Positions 32,495 to 42,817 of a stretch of 64,000 nucleotides of DNA are shown piece after piece. A model generated the notes under the pieces. The model ran no database searches. It was not told where the DNA came from and saw only the letters and a list, made by a program, of their open reading frames with translations. Origin of the DNA: Scolanthus callimorphus (lineage: Eukaryota; Cnidaria; Anthozoa; Actiniaria; Edwardsiidae); contig CM066914.1 in NCBI GenBank assembly GCA_033964015.1, positions 21,752,234 through 21,816,233 on the forward strand. The letters are read 5' to 3'. Within the stretch, counting starts at the first letter, position 1. Each line of letters begins with the position of its first letter. A program made the translations under genes and the position numbers.

Positions 32495-33025
32495 GGGGGT
32501 ACTCCCATACTTTTTGGGCGGGGGTGCTCGTCGTACCTTTTAGGGTTTAAAATCAGGCCTCTGGTACCTTTTAGGGGGTAAAATTGGAAAACGTAATTTT
32601 TTTCCAGATAGGTACCTGCAGAAACATATAACTCATATAAAGTAGAGCAACAGTGGTAAGTGTTATATACTAACATTTAACATCTTGAAGTCTTACAAAC
32701 ACACTATTTTCAAAATCTGTTCAATTGTTTATTCTGCGAATATTCCGCAGCTTGGCACTAAAGTATGATGTATGTTTGTTACACTTTCAACTCACTTATA
32801 TATTTCTGTACCTGTTAGAGGTCCGTTCTAGCAAATCAAGCAAAATAACACTTGCTGGTAGTCTGAATTTCAGACGTATGAATTTCAGACGTATTTTCCC
32901 TCGTAAAAAATACTTGAGAAAATTACGAGGGAAAATACGTCTTGTCGATGCCATGTTGGTACCTTCTAGGGGTAAAATCGAAAGTTCCCGACGAGCACCC
33001 CCCGCCCCAAAAATATGGGTGTCCC
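32495..33025. mobile_element. Diverged member of the G-capped CCTAAAAGGTACC element family
   Basis: GGGGGGTACTCCCATACTTT at the left is inverted near the right end as AAAAATATGGGTGTCCC. GGGTGCTCGTCG / CGACGAGCACCC and GGTACCTTTTAGGG motifs sit near both ends. A palindrome (ACGTATTTTCCCTCGT and inverse) lies at 32888-32942. Confidence 0.65.
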
Positions 33026-33117
33026 GGATCCCAAACCTCAAATTTAGCTGGATCGCGGATTCCGGATCCCTTTAATACACTGGCCGAAAAGTACCGTTCC
33101 ATCCTTCAGTACGAACG

Positions 33118-33200
33118 GTTAGAGCAGATTTCGTATGACTGTGAACACTCGAAAAGGCACGGAACACGGTACGGTCACGGCACGGCACGGAACTACTTAG
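33118..33200. mobile_element. Truncated MITE end (AGAGCAGATTTCGTATGACT family)
   Basis: TAGAGCAGATTTCGTATGACTG at about 33119 matches the terminus of the complete element at 43297-43451. The other end is missing and is replaced by an ACGGCACGG-type short repeat. Confidence 0.6.
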
Positions 33201-33213
33201 TTCCGTAAACTTC

Positions 33214-33590
33214 CAGCCAATCACAACGCGTGAAATCAGTGATCAGCCAATCACAACACGCGAAATTACTGATCAGCCAATCACAACGCGAAATCACTGA
33301 TCAGCAAATTATGCAATGCGAAATCACTGATCAGCAAATCGCAAACACGCGAAATTACTGATCAGCAAATTACAACACGCGAAATTACTGATCAGCAAAT
33401 TATGCAATGCGAAATCACTGTCGATCAGCAAATCACAACACGCGAAATCACTGATAAGCAAATCACAACACGCGAAATTACTGATCAGCAAATTACAACA
33501 CGCGAATTACTGATCAGCAATCACAACACGCGAAATTACTGATCAGCAAATCACAACATGCGACTTACTGATCAGTAAATCAAAATGCTT
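33214..33590. repeat. Minisatellite, about 30-bp unit, about 12 copies
   Basis: Unit of the form AATCACAACACGCGAAATTACTGATCAGCA, with GATCAG as the most constant part. Copies vary by small deletions and by AATTATGCAATGCG-type substitutions. Confidence 0.9.
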
Positions 33591-33721
33591 AGACACGCTT
33601 TCCATGTTCAGTAGAGTATAAAAATGTTTGGAAGCCAAATAAAGATATCATTGTTGTTTTAGCGGAGCTCTTCGGCGCCCGCGTAGCGGAGCCCCATAGC
33701 TACATGAAGCAAAACAAGAGT

Positions 33722-34017
33722 GTATCGATGACTTCATCAAACGAGAAAAGGTTTATATCTTTGGAAGGGATGAACCTCAGACAACCAAGCTTGGGAGAAG
33801 TTGTCTAAGTGGCAAGGGGGTTGCAAATGCGTGGTCACATGGTATGATGTTATCGATGACGTCATCAAAGGAGAAAAAGTTTATAGGGATGAACCTCAGA
33901 GACAACCAAACTTGGGTATAATCTTGGGAAGGGATGAACCTCAGAGAACCATACTTGGGTGAAATTACTTGGGTGATAAGGGGGTGCAAGTGCTTAGTCA
34001 CGTGGTATGACGGTGAC
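33722..34017. repeat. Degenerate tandem repeat, period about 126 bp
   Basis: ATCGATGACTTCATCAAACG / ATCGATGACGTCATCAAAGG, GGGATGAACCTCAGA, CAACCAAACTTGGG and AAGGGGGTTGCAAATGC recur in order across two full copies and one partial copy. Confidence 0.75.
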
Positions 34018-34120
34018 AGGCTATGTCAAGGCTATGTACAATGGCAACCTTTTTGTCTCATTAACACAGAGAAATATGTAACCGAGAGCTCCGCTTTTAG
34101 CCCGCCAGTGGCTAAATCTA

Positions 34121-34180
34121 AACAATTATTCCTCGAGCCCGAGTGGGCTCTGAGTCACTCGGGCTCGAGGAATAATTGTT
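34121..34180. repeat. Perfect hairpin with 25-bp arms
   Basis: AACAATTATTCCTCGAGCCC (continuing GAGTG) is followed after a 10-base loop by its exact reverse complement. It is the longest perfect short-loop stem in the window. Confidence 0.9.
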
Positions 34181-34777
34181 CAATATTAGTTTTTAGTCAC
34201 ACCATAAAACAACCTAGATGAATTATTCAACGAAAGGAAGTTCGCGATTTTCTGTTTGATGTATATTTAACTTCAAGAAAACACAAAGGACAATTTCCTT
34301 CATTCTTCTTCCAATGCATTGTAAATACAGTGAAATATGCGCTGGCTGCCTTGACAGTAAAGAGTCCCCCCGGGTAAAATGTGTGCTATTTATAGAATCG
34401 CATTTTAACCTTGCATAATAATTGTGAGCCCAAAAAAGTATTATTTTATATGTTTCCTTTATATTATTGAAATATTCGTAGCGGCTTATGAAAATACGCC
34501 CGCATCATAATTACAATTTTGTTGAAAATCACAGGAAAAAAATTGATGCTAAAAATAGCACAGATTCAAATGTGTGGTCGACAGTCCTAATGCGAAAGAG
34601 GTCACTCCTTAGTACTGAATTCTTGCACCTGACTGATTCCTGATAATTTTTTCAGTTTCCTTTTGAGCACGAAAAATAGATTAACGTGATTTCTATTTAA
34701 CTCTTCGACGTTGCGCTCAAATCAAGCCAGTCTTGTTGATATACACCAAAACACTGAAAGTGAATCACGATCCGCAA

Positions 34778-35014
34778 TCACAAGATCCAAATCCCAGGCA
34801 CAAGCATCGCCACAAGATAGTTCCTCGTGTAGATCGCATAACCGAAAATGAGAACACAGTACACAGTGACTACGATCACTCCTGTTGTCGTATTGATTTT
34901 TCTTCGCGCCTCGCGGTCTCCGGCGTCCACCATTCCATCATTGAACACCGGCTTCTTTTTCTTTTTCTTGCCCGATGTGCTCACCGCTCCAAGCTGATCT
35001 ACAACGTCCATCAT
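34778..35014 (-). CDS. Small putative membrane protein B (78 residues)
   Basis: The intact frame from the ATG at 35014 reads MMDVVDQLGAVSTSG, a six-lysine stretch, PVFNDGMVDAGDREARRK, then the hydrophobic segments TTTGVIVVTVYCVLIFGYAIY and NYLVAMLVPGIWIL, then a stop. The basic cytosolic head and C-terminal membrane segments resemble small protein A (28933-29186). I do not recognise a named family. It could be a genuine small gene or a chance frame; the architecture shared with A on the same strand favours a gene. Confidence 0.4.
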   Translation of the reverse strand: MMDVVDQLGAVSTSGKKKKKKPVFNDGMVDAGDREARRKINTTTGVIVVTVYCVLIFGYAIYTRNYLVAMLVPGIWIL

Positions 35015-38000
35015 TTTGAGGCTGTTATGTGATTTACTCCTGTCTCAATTTTGGCCTGGTTTCTCTTTTTTGCTCGATCGAGTATTTCTCCCAAGCTCCA
35101 GTTGAGTTTCACTGTGATTTTCCGTTTTGCATTATTGATTCAGAGATCATCCGTTTTTTAATTTCAACATATGGCTTAAATTCACTTAACAAATAAATAA
35201 TTTAAACTCTAAGCAGATATTATATGAGATAAGTTATTATCGTTCGCTAGCTCTGGTATAATTCTGTGGGACCATCTTTGACTTCTGTCACGCAACTATG
35301 CAGCTGTTCTGTGGGGCATGCATCTCTCAAATAAGAGAAATATCATTCTCGAACCCAGAGCTCCCCGGCTCGTTACCTCGCGGGGGAGGCTCTGTTGCAT
35401 TTAGATTTTCCCGCCCTTTTTCACGAGTATATTTTGATTGACATATATGAATGAAACATTGTCGTTTTGGCTGAGTTCAGCTGGGAGGACTGGGTCGAGT
35501 CGCGCGCGGGCTAACTCGGCTAACTGTAAATAAGGCTAACTCGATTCCTGCAAGTTTTCATTCAAAATCTCGCCGTTTTCCTGCTACATTTGCCGAAATT
35601 CTTATCAAAAAGAGGATCTTCTGTCACTTCATTATAAGGTAAATGATTCCAAATATGGTTTTGGCCGTGAGGTGTTGAAAAACGAACATTTTCGTACAGG
35701 TATTGTTTGTTTGGCTTTGGGGATTTTCCGCCATGCAGACCATCGGAGCCAATCAGATTCTTACTCTGTTTTGCCTTGGAAGTCTTCTCGCATCCGTCTG
35801 GGAATTTGCCTGGTTCACGACGGAAGCCAGGCGACCGGGCTAGGGGAAAAACAGGGCCCAGGTGTCCTGATTGGCTCAGAAACTTGAGTTGCTACGATTT
35901 TCCCTTTTCGCCTACGCGATATGAAACCGCTCGTCGCATGACAGAAAATCGCCTACCGTTTGTTAAAATTGTTTATCGATCTTTGTGGTCCGTCTACCAG
36001 CAGGATACAATGTCTCTGGGTAGACAGTCGTCTTTGAACTGCCATTTACCCACAAAACCAATAAACAACAAGTGAATAGTGGATTTCAGATAACTTTTTC
36101 GAAAGTAAATCAGACTTGTGCTTTCTACACGTTCCTATTGGCTGATGTCTTGAGTCTTTGTTCAGGTGCACAAAACGAATATCTGGTTCCGCAGCCCTTT
36201 CTCTTGCTGGCAGGGAAAATTTTGACAAAGAGATCTCCTGGGAAAAATGTTTCTGACAATGATCTGCTGGGAAAAATTTTCAAGTTTTTTTGAAGACAAA
36301 ATTATGTGTGGCGATAATTTTCTGGTATTTCTTCGTTGCTGGGAACAATGCAATCTTTCTTCCTTTTTTCCGTAGGCATTTTCATCAAATGACGATCTAC
36401 AATCCAGATTTTGATGTCCTGACTGGCAACAACGTTGCTGGCTGGGAAATTATCAGTGAAGGTGCCTCCTGGGAAAAAGGAACAGATAAATTTTCCCAGC
36501 AACTTTTAAAACTCATTTTTACTGAACAGAAGCACCTGCAAACACCAAAATAAGCCATTTAAACACATTTAAGGAGGGGTGCTCGTTGTTTGCCCCCGTT
36601 TGTTTAGTCACGAACGAACGGAAGTCGTACTTTCTTCGCCCCCTGATTGGTTGGTTGTTGAATTGGCCTCGCTTCTGATTGGCTAAGTGTATTTACTTAG
36701 CGTTTCATTTTCGACGTTCTTCTGAAATCCGGAAACCAAGCTACACTTCTTAAATAAATCGAAATAATTTACACAATTTGTTTATAATTTCCCTACATGT
36801 TGATAACACGTTTAACCACAAAAGAAAGCCGCCCGTTCATTGAAAAATTTATAAACTTTCACGAGCCACAAAATTGTCTAATTGCTAGTTAATCACTTAA
36901 TGCACGCTATTCAAATCTTTAATAAAAATAATGCAATTACGTTTTGAAAATTATACAACTTCTGAGCCCACTTCTTTTGTAAATTGTTCTCGCACCTTTG
37001 TTGTGCCTGCCGTATAGGCCTGCAAACAAAATGCGGTATGCCGCTAAAATTTGCATAACTGCATGTTGCACTGCAGTAGCGAAATTGGGGCTTCAGCAGT
37101 CTAGACTGATGAATTGGTTTTCGGTTTGCTCTGTCAGGGCCCGCCTTTGGCGCTGAGTGTCAGTCACAATAATTGTGGAATCGACTGAGTTCTTGCAGCG
37201 CTCACGAATCCTTGGGAAACAGTGAAAAGGTCAAACAGGCGAAACGCTGGAAACGTAGGTTCAGAAACACGTTTCTTCGTGTGATATAGCAATATCGTTA
37301 AGGTAAGTCATGGTACAAGGTTGCATTGAGGTTTCAGGAGCACAGAAAATGAAAGACGAGCACGTTTTGTTCCAGTTTCCATCCTCGCTCTCCCACAGTT
37401 TGCAATTCGCTTCTTGCGCTGCAAAATGTGGTGTCTGTGGTCCTTATCATAATTTCATAATTCTTACATGTTCTATGCGTTTGGCTTCCTCCAGTCCCAC
37501 TTTTTGCTTATTCAACAAATTAGCGTTTGATTTTTATACGGTAACGGGTGGTATTTCTTATATGTTTAGTTAAATTCTGAGTTAAGCTGCTGAAGTGATC
37601 AAGATTTTACTTTGTTGATTATTCTGAGCAGAATGAATCACGATGTTTCCATTCTCCACTCACAGCATGAATGGTTAGATGCCTTGCTGGGGTCCACCAG
37701 ATTAGTGGATCTTAGGTTCGCCTAGCAACAGGCGTTCAATAAGTCTGTAGCATACACCATCTTATCTAAACTATAAACATATTTTCCTAGGAAATTTAAT
37801 AATCATTACGACTAACCCTCAAACCACTCCGATACTCGCAATGACAACAAATCGTCACCGGCTGTACTCGAAGCACTAATTGCCTAGTAATTAAAGTAAA
37901 ATTTGGCCATATTTTTTTTCACTGAGAAAATTACACTTGCTGGCAGACGTGCAACTGGAAAAATTGATGAAATTCCACCGGTTGGTGCTAATTTATATCT

Positions 38001-39371
38001 TTTATATCTGACGTAGCCAGGAGAATGTTAATTTTAAAAGGTCAGTATAGTATTATGCGCTGACGGCGATGCAAACATAAATGGTTTCTCACAACCATAT
38101 TGCAAGGAAGACATCCCTGTCTTCTGCGATGAGCCACATTTGCCCGAATTTGTTTGAGGTAACGACAATCATGGGTTATTGGGGTAGGCCACAAGAGTGA
38201 TTTGAGGAACTACAGGTGGGTCAATTTCACTAATTGATCCTAGTTTTTCGACTTGATGATATGGTGCATCTTTACTCTTTAGTCTCGACAAAATCAGTCT
38301 ACAGTACATGAAAAAATACGAAACGTTCTCTGAGTTTGAGCACCTGTTAAACTTTAATATGTTTATTATTCATAGCCGTCATTCAAATTATACGTATCCA
38401 TTCGCCAGCTTTCTATTTTTGACCCCAATTCGATTGCTGATTGGACGAGGTCCCTGGATTAGAAAACGGAATTCCTACAGAAACCAATCCATGGGAAAAG
38501 CTGAATTTCCAAGGCACATGCATGGGAAGTGTTCGGAAGTTCACTTGGATAGCCGGCCATGGGAAATCCGAACACTTCCCAGCCTTCCATGGCAGGTTTC
38601 TGCAACAATTCCCTTTGGAAAGAAAGAGAAAACCACAAACAAACATTGATACACCACGAGTCCCCTATATTCAATTCTTTTGTTTGTTGGTTCGTTCTAT
38701 TGTTCCTTGTTGCTATTGTTATCGTGTGTCGAGACACGTACCAAGGCAAATCGAGGTCCCGTCTCGCCTTTACTACCCTAGTACATGTACCCTGTTTCAG
38801 GGCGACGCTAACGAACTAGGACGTTATAAGCCCTCTGTCTCAGACTCTGTCAGTGACCACCCTCAGTGTCTGCTGATGGCCACTTGGCTGTCAGTCGCGC
38901 CCTTGGGACAAGTGTAGTTCAGCTTATGAGCTGCATTCCTCCAATATTGATCATGATTGTACACTGAACTGGAGTTCTGACTGCAAGACAGTTTGTGGAG
39001 GAGGGGGCTTGGAGATGAGGAAAAATTTGTGAGAGTTCACAGAAATATGAAAAGAGCATAGAACAGCCTCGTAACATGGTATATCTAGAAAACATTGAGC
39101 CCTACTTTTTTAAAAAGGTTTATTTTTTATCTTGGATAGACAGGAAGATAGCTTGAGAGAGAGTCGGATGGCAACAGTACCGCCTACAAGTCTGGAAATT
39201 TGTGATATTAGGATGTGACCTTTTATCAACAAGTGAACTAAATTATATGCACAAAAGTTCTGATTTCAAACGTCCCGAAAAAACAACGAGACGGATGTCA
39301 AAGTTGTATTTCTATCTGCATGTTTGTGCACGACAGCGTTTCTCCGCAAAAGACCTCAAAACGCGCTCATT
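35015..39371. other. Intergenic region without recognised coding genes
   Basis: It contains a single end of the AGAGCTCC MITE family (35343-35395) and the second copy of the CCCCTGATTGGTT repeat (36595-36735). It also has a perfect splice donor AAG|GTAAGT at 37302/37303 that could end a non-coding first exon of the downstream CAP gene. None of the longer open frames looks like a protein. Confidence 0.45.
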
Positions 39372-39605
39372 AGCCGTATTCACACTAGAGGACGGAAAAC
39401 TCGTCATGACGGGTTTTTCGTCTGGCGAGTTTTCCGTCTGATATGAATTCAGACGATTTCCCGTCAATTTTCCCTCTCGTCCCGTTTTCACACTAAGATT
39501 CCCGTCAAAAAACCGTCTCGTCCCGGTTTCACACTAAGTCGAGTCTTCCGTCCGGACGAAAAACTCGTCCCAGACGAGATTTCCGTTTCTAGTGTGAATA
39601 CGGCT
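39372..39605. mobile_element. 234-bp MITE with AGCCGTATTCACACTAG ends
   Basis: AGCCGTATTCACACTAGA at the left and TCTAGTGTGAATACGGCT at the right are perfect inverses, and ATT flanks both sides (3-bp duplication). The interior repeats CCCGTC / GACGGG, CTCGTCC and TTCACACTAAG motifs. Confidence 0.8.
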
Positions 39606-41594
39606 ATTGAATATTTGTTGCATTTTTACCGGACCTCTGGAGAGGGGGAGACTGAAGGCTGAAAACTGCCCCAGTTAGGCCTGTTTACTTAGGATATGAA
39701 TATCAATCCTTTAACGCATGGAAAAACATTCAAGATACTTACCTGACTAGCGCGTCGGGGAAGGGAGGGGAGCACATGAGACGACCGAGCGATGATGCAC
39801 GGTGAGCGAGCGTCAAAACGAGAGAGGCTGCCCGTTCCCGTCTCTCCCCCTCCCCTCCCTCTTCCTTTTCAGAGACACAACGCAGGCTATGACTGCCTTA
39901 GTCTCCGCCCGTTGCGCCCTCCCCTTTCCCTCTTAGACTACAGCCTGTTTCGGCAGAACCTCTTGTTATCGACATTATGTATACAAAAACATTTATTCAG
40001 TCTTGTCGAATCTAAGTATTCAGTTTCATTGGCCTTTCGTACCGGAAGTCCACCCCAGTCTCATTCCACATCGTGAAGGAAATCTCTTACATACAACTAC
40101 TCGAGTAAACGTTGTCGGAAACCGTGCGCGTCGGACCGCAAAGTTGTCTGGGTACAGGAGGTCTGAATCGGCTAATTGTTTGATGTGCGCGAGTTACTAC
40201 CGGACATCACAGGCTTTGAACAAAGCTCTGTTTTGTAGAATTTAGCAGCCAGACCAGCTAGGATATTTTATTTCTACCCATACTGCCTTTCGGTCTGGGC
40301 TCATAGGCATGATAGAGAGCGCTCACAAGTCCGACAACCTTTATGGAAATAGCTGTACACCCCGAGTTCTCCATTTTGCTGAAAGGGCTAGCCAGACATC
40401 TGACCTCGTAAAATAACTTCCGGTCATTGCCTTGCGCAAAACCGGTAACACACCTCTGTTGAATAGTCGAACGAGAAACAGTCCTGGTTGATAAAGAACA
40501 GTTCGTGAGAACTCCTTGTTAAAACGTATTCTGAACTATTCTTCGGGGTAAAATCCTGACTTGACTGGTGCTCAGTGAAAACAGGTAAAGGAAACTAATT
40601 ATTTGATTAATGCTATTGTCACTGACTAAAGCTAATTAATAAATACTTAGGCCTAAGAACTGCTTTTAATCAAGATAGATAATGGCCTTCCTTTATTCCT
40701 TTATAATATCGGTTTATAGTTAGAATTTCGCATCACAGTAGCTCGAATAGTTGCATGTTCTAGGATTTACAGAACAATGATTTAGGAATTAAATATCAAA
40801 ACGTAGTACAAGGAATATAAACATTTTATTTTGACAACTAAGTCTCAGATCTTTATCGATGTTTAATTAGCCTGCGTAGCAAGCGTTTCCGTAGACTTTT
40901 ATTAAAATGATGATTTTCTTCGCCGTGCAAATAACATGAAATAACACCATAAAGACATAAATGACTAGAGGATGCAAAAAAGCGCCTTACTAGAAGTCCT
41001 CTGCTAGCTTTAAGTCTCTTATGGAATGTATCAAGAGATGTTTACTATCTCTATGGGCAAAAAGGCGTGTTCAACCCCCAATTCGTTTCCTCATAAAAAA
41101 TCTATCATTATTTGTCCTATTTCCAATAAGCACACATGACTATCTTATAAATAGTGCTGATCAATATTGTTTGCCAAGACGGATCTCGTGGTAATCACGG
41201 TAGGTCTGGGATACTGACCTTTGGGAAGAGGATAATGACAGAACTTGACACGAAAATCAATTAAGCGTTTTATTTTCGGCACTTAACTAAGCCCACTTTA
41301 GTTAGTTAGGGTGGACCATTAGAAATTGGGGGAGGGGGTGGCAAATCCTCCCCCCAAAAATAGAACATTTTTTGCAAAGATCCAAGCTAGTAAAAAAACA
41401 TCATACAAAAATTCCTGTAAAAATTTCTTGCACAACCTGATCCCCTAAAAAACAAATCATGCGCAAAAAAAATGCCACTCCCACTCCTCCACTTTCTAAT
41501 GGTCCACCCCTTATTGTAATTGTTTCCCCGGATAAGCATATACTATGAGACATTTTCTGTTAGTAAATGTAAATTCTTTGGATGGAACTGGAAA
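39606..41594. other. Intergenic / possible 5' leader region of the CAP gene
   Basis: No coding frame is recognised. An exon-like donor ACAG|GTAAAG lies at 40584/40585, a second candidate for a non-coding first exon spliced to 42816. The rest is AT-rich. Confidence 0.4.
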
Positions 41595-41596
41595 TA

Positions 41597-42690
41597 GAGC
41601 GGTTTTCACATGACTGTCGTGAAAACAATTGCAATTGAGCAATCACTAGCCAATCAGAATCGAGAGAAATCACGACTTGCTCCTAAATAGCTTTTTTCTC
41701 AGCCAATTGCAAGCCGAATCAATTACTAATTAATTACACAATTGTATTTACTACAGAATTTGATTGGCTGAGAAAAACGAGTAGCCAATGAGAACGCAAA
41801 GCAATCGCAATTACATAAGGGAGCATTCATTATTTATGCCAGGGGGGGCAGAGCGGAAATGACCTGCTTAGACCACTAAATTTCAAATAATAAGGTCAGG
41901 TTAGCTCAGAGAAGCTTAATTTTTTGCATACAGACTCCTTGTCTGATTAAAAACAAAATATCAAAAATGACTTTTTTCTAATGGATCCGTCTTTGAGATA
42001 TTAGGCTTTAAAGATTGTTTTCTGTGCCATTTTATGGGAGAATTAGTACTTTGATCAGGAATTATGCAAACTTTGCTCAATCATATCTAAAATTCATATT
42101 CTTCAATTTTCTTAAAAATTTGGAATTAAGCTTTTAGCCATAGAAACTCTTTGTATACGGAATCTTGAGCTTATATATTGAAATATGGCAAAATTAGACA
42201 TTTCATTTTTGGTCATTTCCGCTCTGTCGCCAGGGGGTGGGCTGGCAAGAATTAAGGGGGGCCATGATAAATTCAGCATGTTCAAGTAGGGGGTCACCAG
42301 AAAATATGAGAACAACTGTGAGGGGCCATCTACGTTTTATGGCAGTGACTTTAATTCAACAGTATGGATACAAGAGGATGCAGGCCTGTACAATTACAAC
42401 AAACTGTTCATGCATGCAGGAAATGTCCTAAAAACAGGAACATTACAGGAAATGGTCTACTTGGTATCTAGATGTCCCAACATTTCGTCCTGATCTAAAG
42501 AGTTAAAGAGGGGGGGGGGGGCTGCTATCATTATTATAAAAATTGCCTTAAGGGGTTTTAAGGTTTTTATTGATACTTGGAAGGGGGTCAAGAGGTTTGT
42601 GGGGCTGTATGAAAAATCTTGCCAGCCCATCCCCTGGCATAAATAATGAATGCTCCCTAACAAGTCTTGACAGTCATGTGAAATCCGCTC
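41597..42690. mobile_element. Outer DNA transposon relic with GAGCGG ends and TA target site
   Basis: GAGCGGTTTTCACATGACTG at the left and CAGTCATGTGAAATCCGCTC at the right are inverse ends. TA flanks both sides (41595-41596 and 42691-42692), as in Tc1/mariner-type insertions. It is about 255 bp without its nested insertion (41819-42657). It ends about 125 bp upstream of the first CAP exon. Confidence 0.75.
41819..42657. mobile_element. Nested 839-bp element with GGGAGCATTCATTATTTATG ends
   Basis: GGGAGCATTCATTATTTATG (continuing CCAGGGG) is perfectly inverted at the right end. TAA is duplicated at 41816-41818 and 42658-42660. TAA/TTA targets are typical of PIF/Harbinger elements (family knowledge). 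No transposase frame is seen. Confidence 0.8.
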
Positions 42691-42817
42691 TAGTAAACAC
42701 TGCCAGCAAATTTACGATATTCGTTCTGTGATTCATTTCTTCTATATCAAAGTGTCCTAACTTGGTGGGGGCATTGCGTGATACTTGCATTAATTTGTCC
42801 TAATCTCGTTTTCAGTT

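Noticed and set aside
33214..33590. Regularly spaced repeat that might suggest a CRISPR-like array
   Set aside because: Units are contiguous with no unique spacers, and the genome is eukaryotic. It is a minisatellite.
38441..38917. 158-codon plus-strand open frame
   Set aside because: No recognisable domain, overlapped by similar-length frames on the other strand, and contains short CCATGGGAAA repeats.
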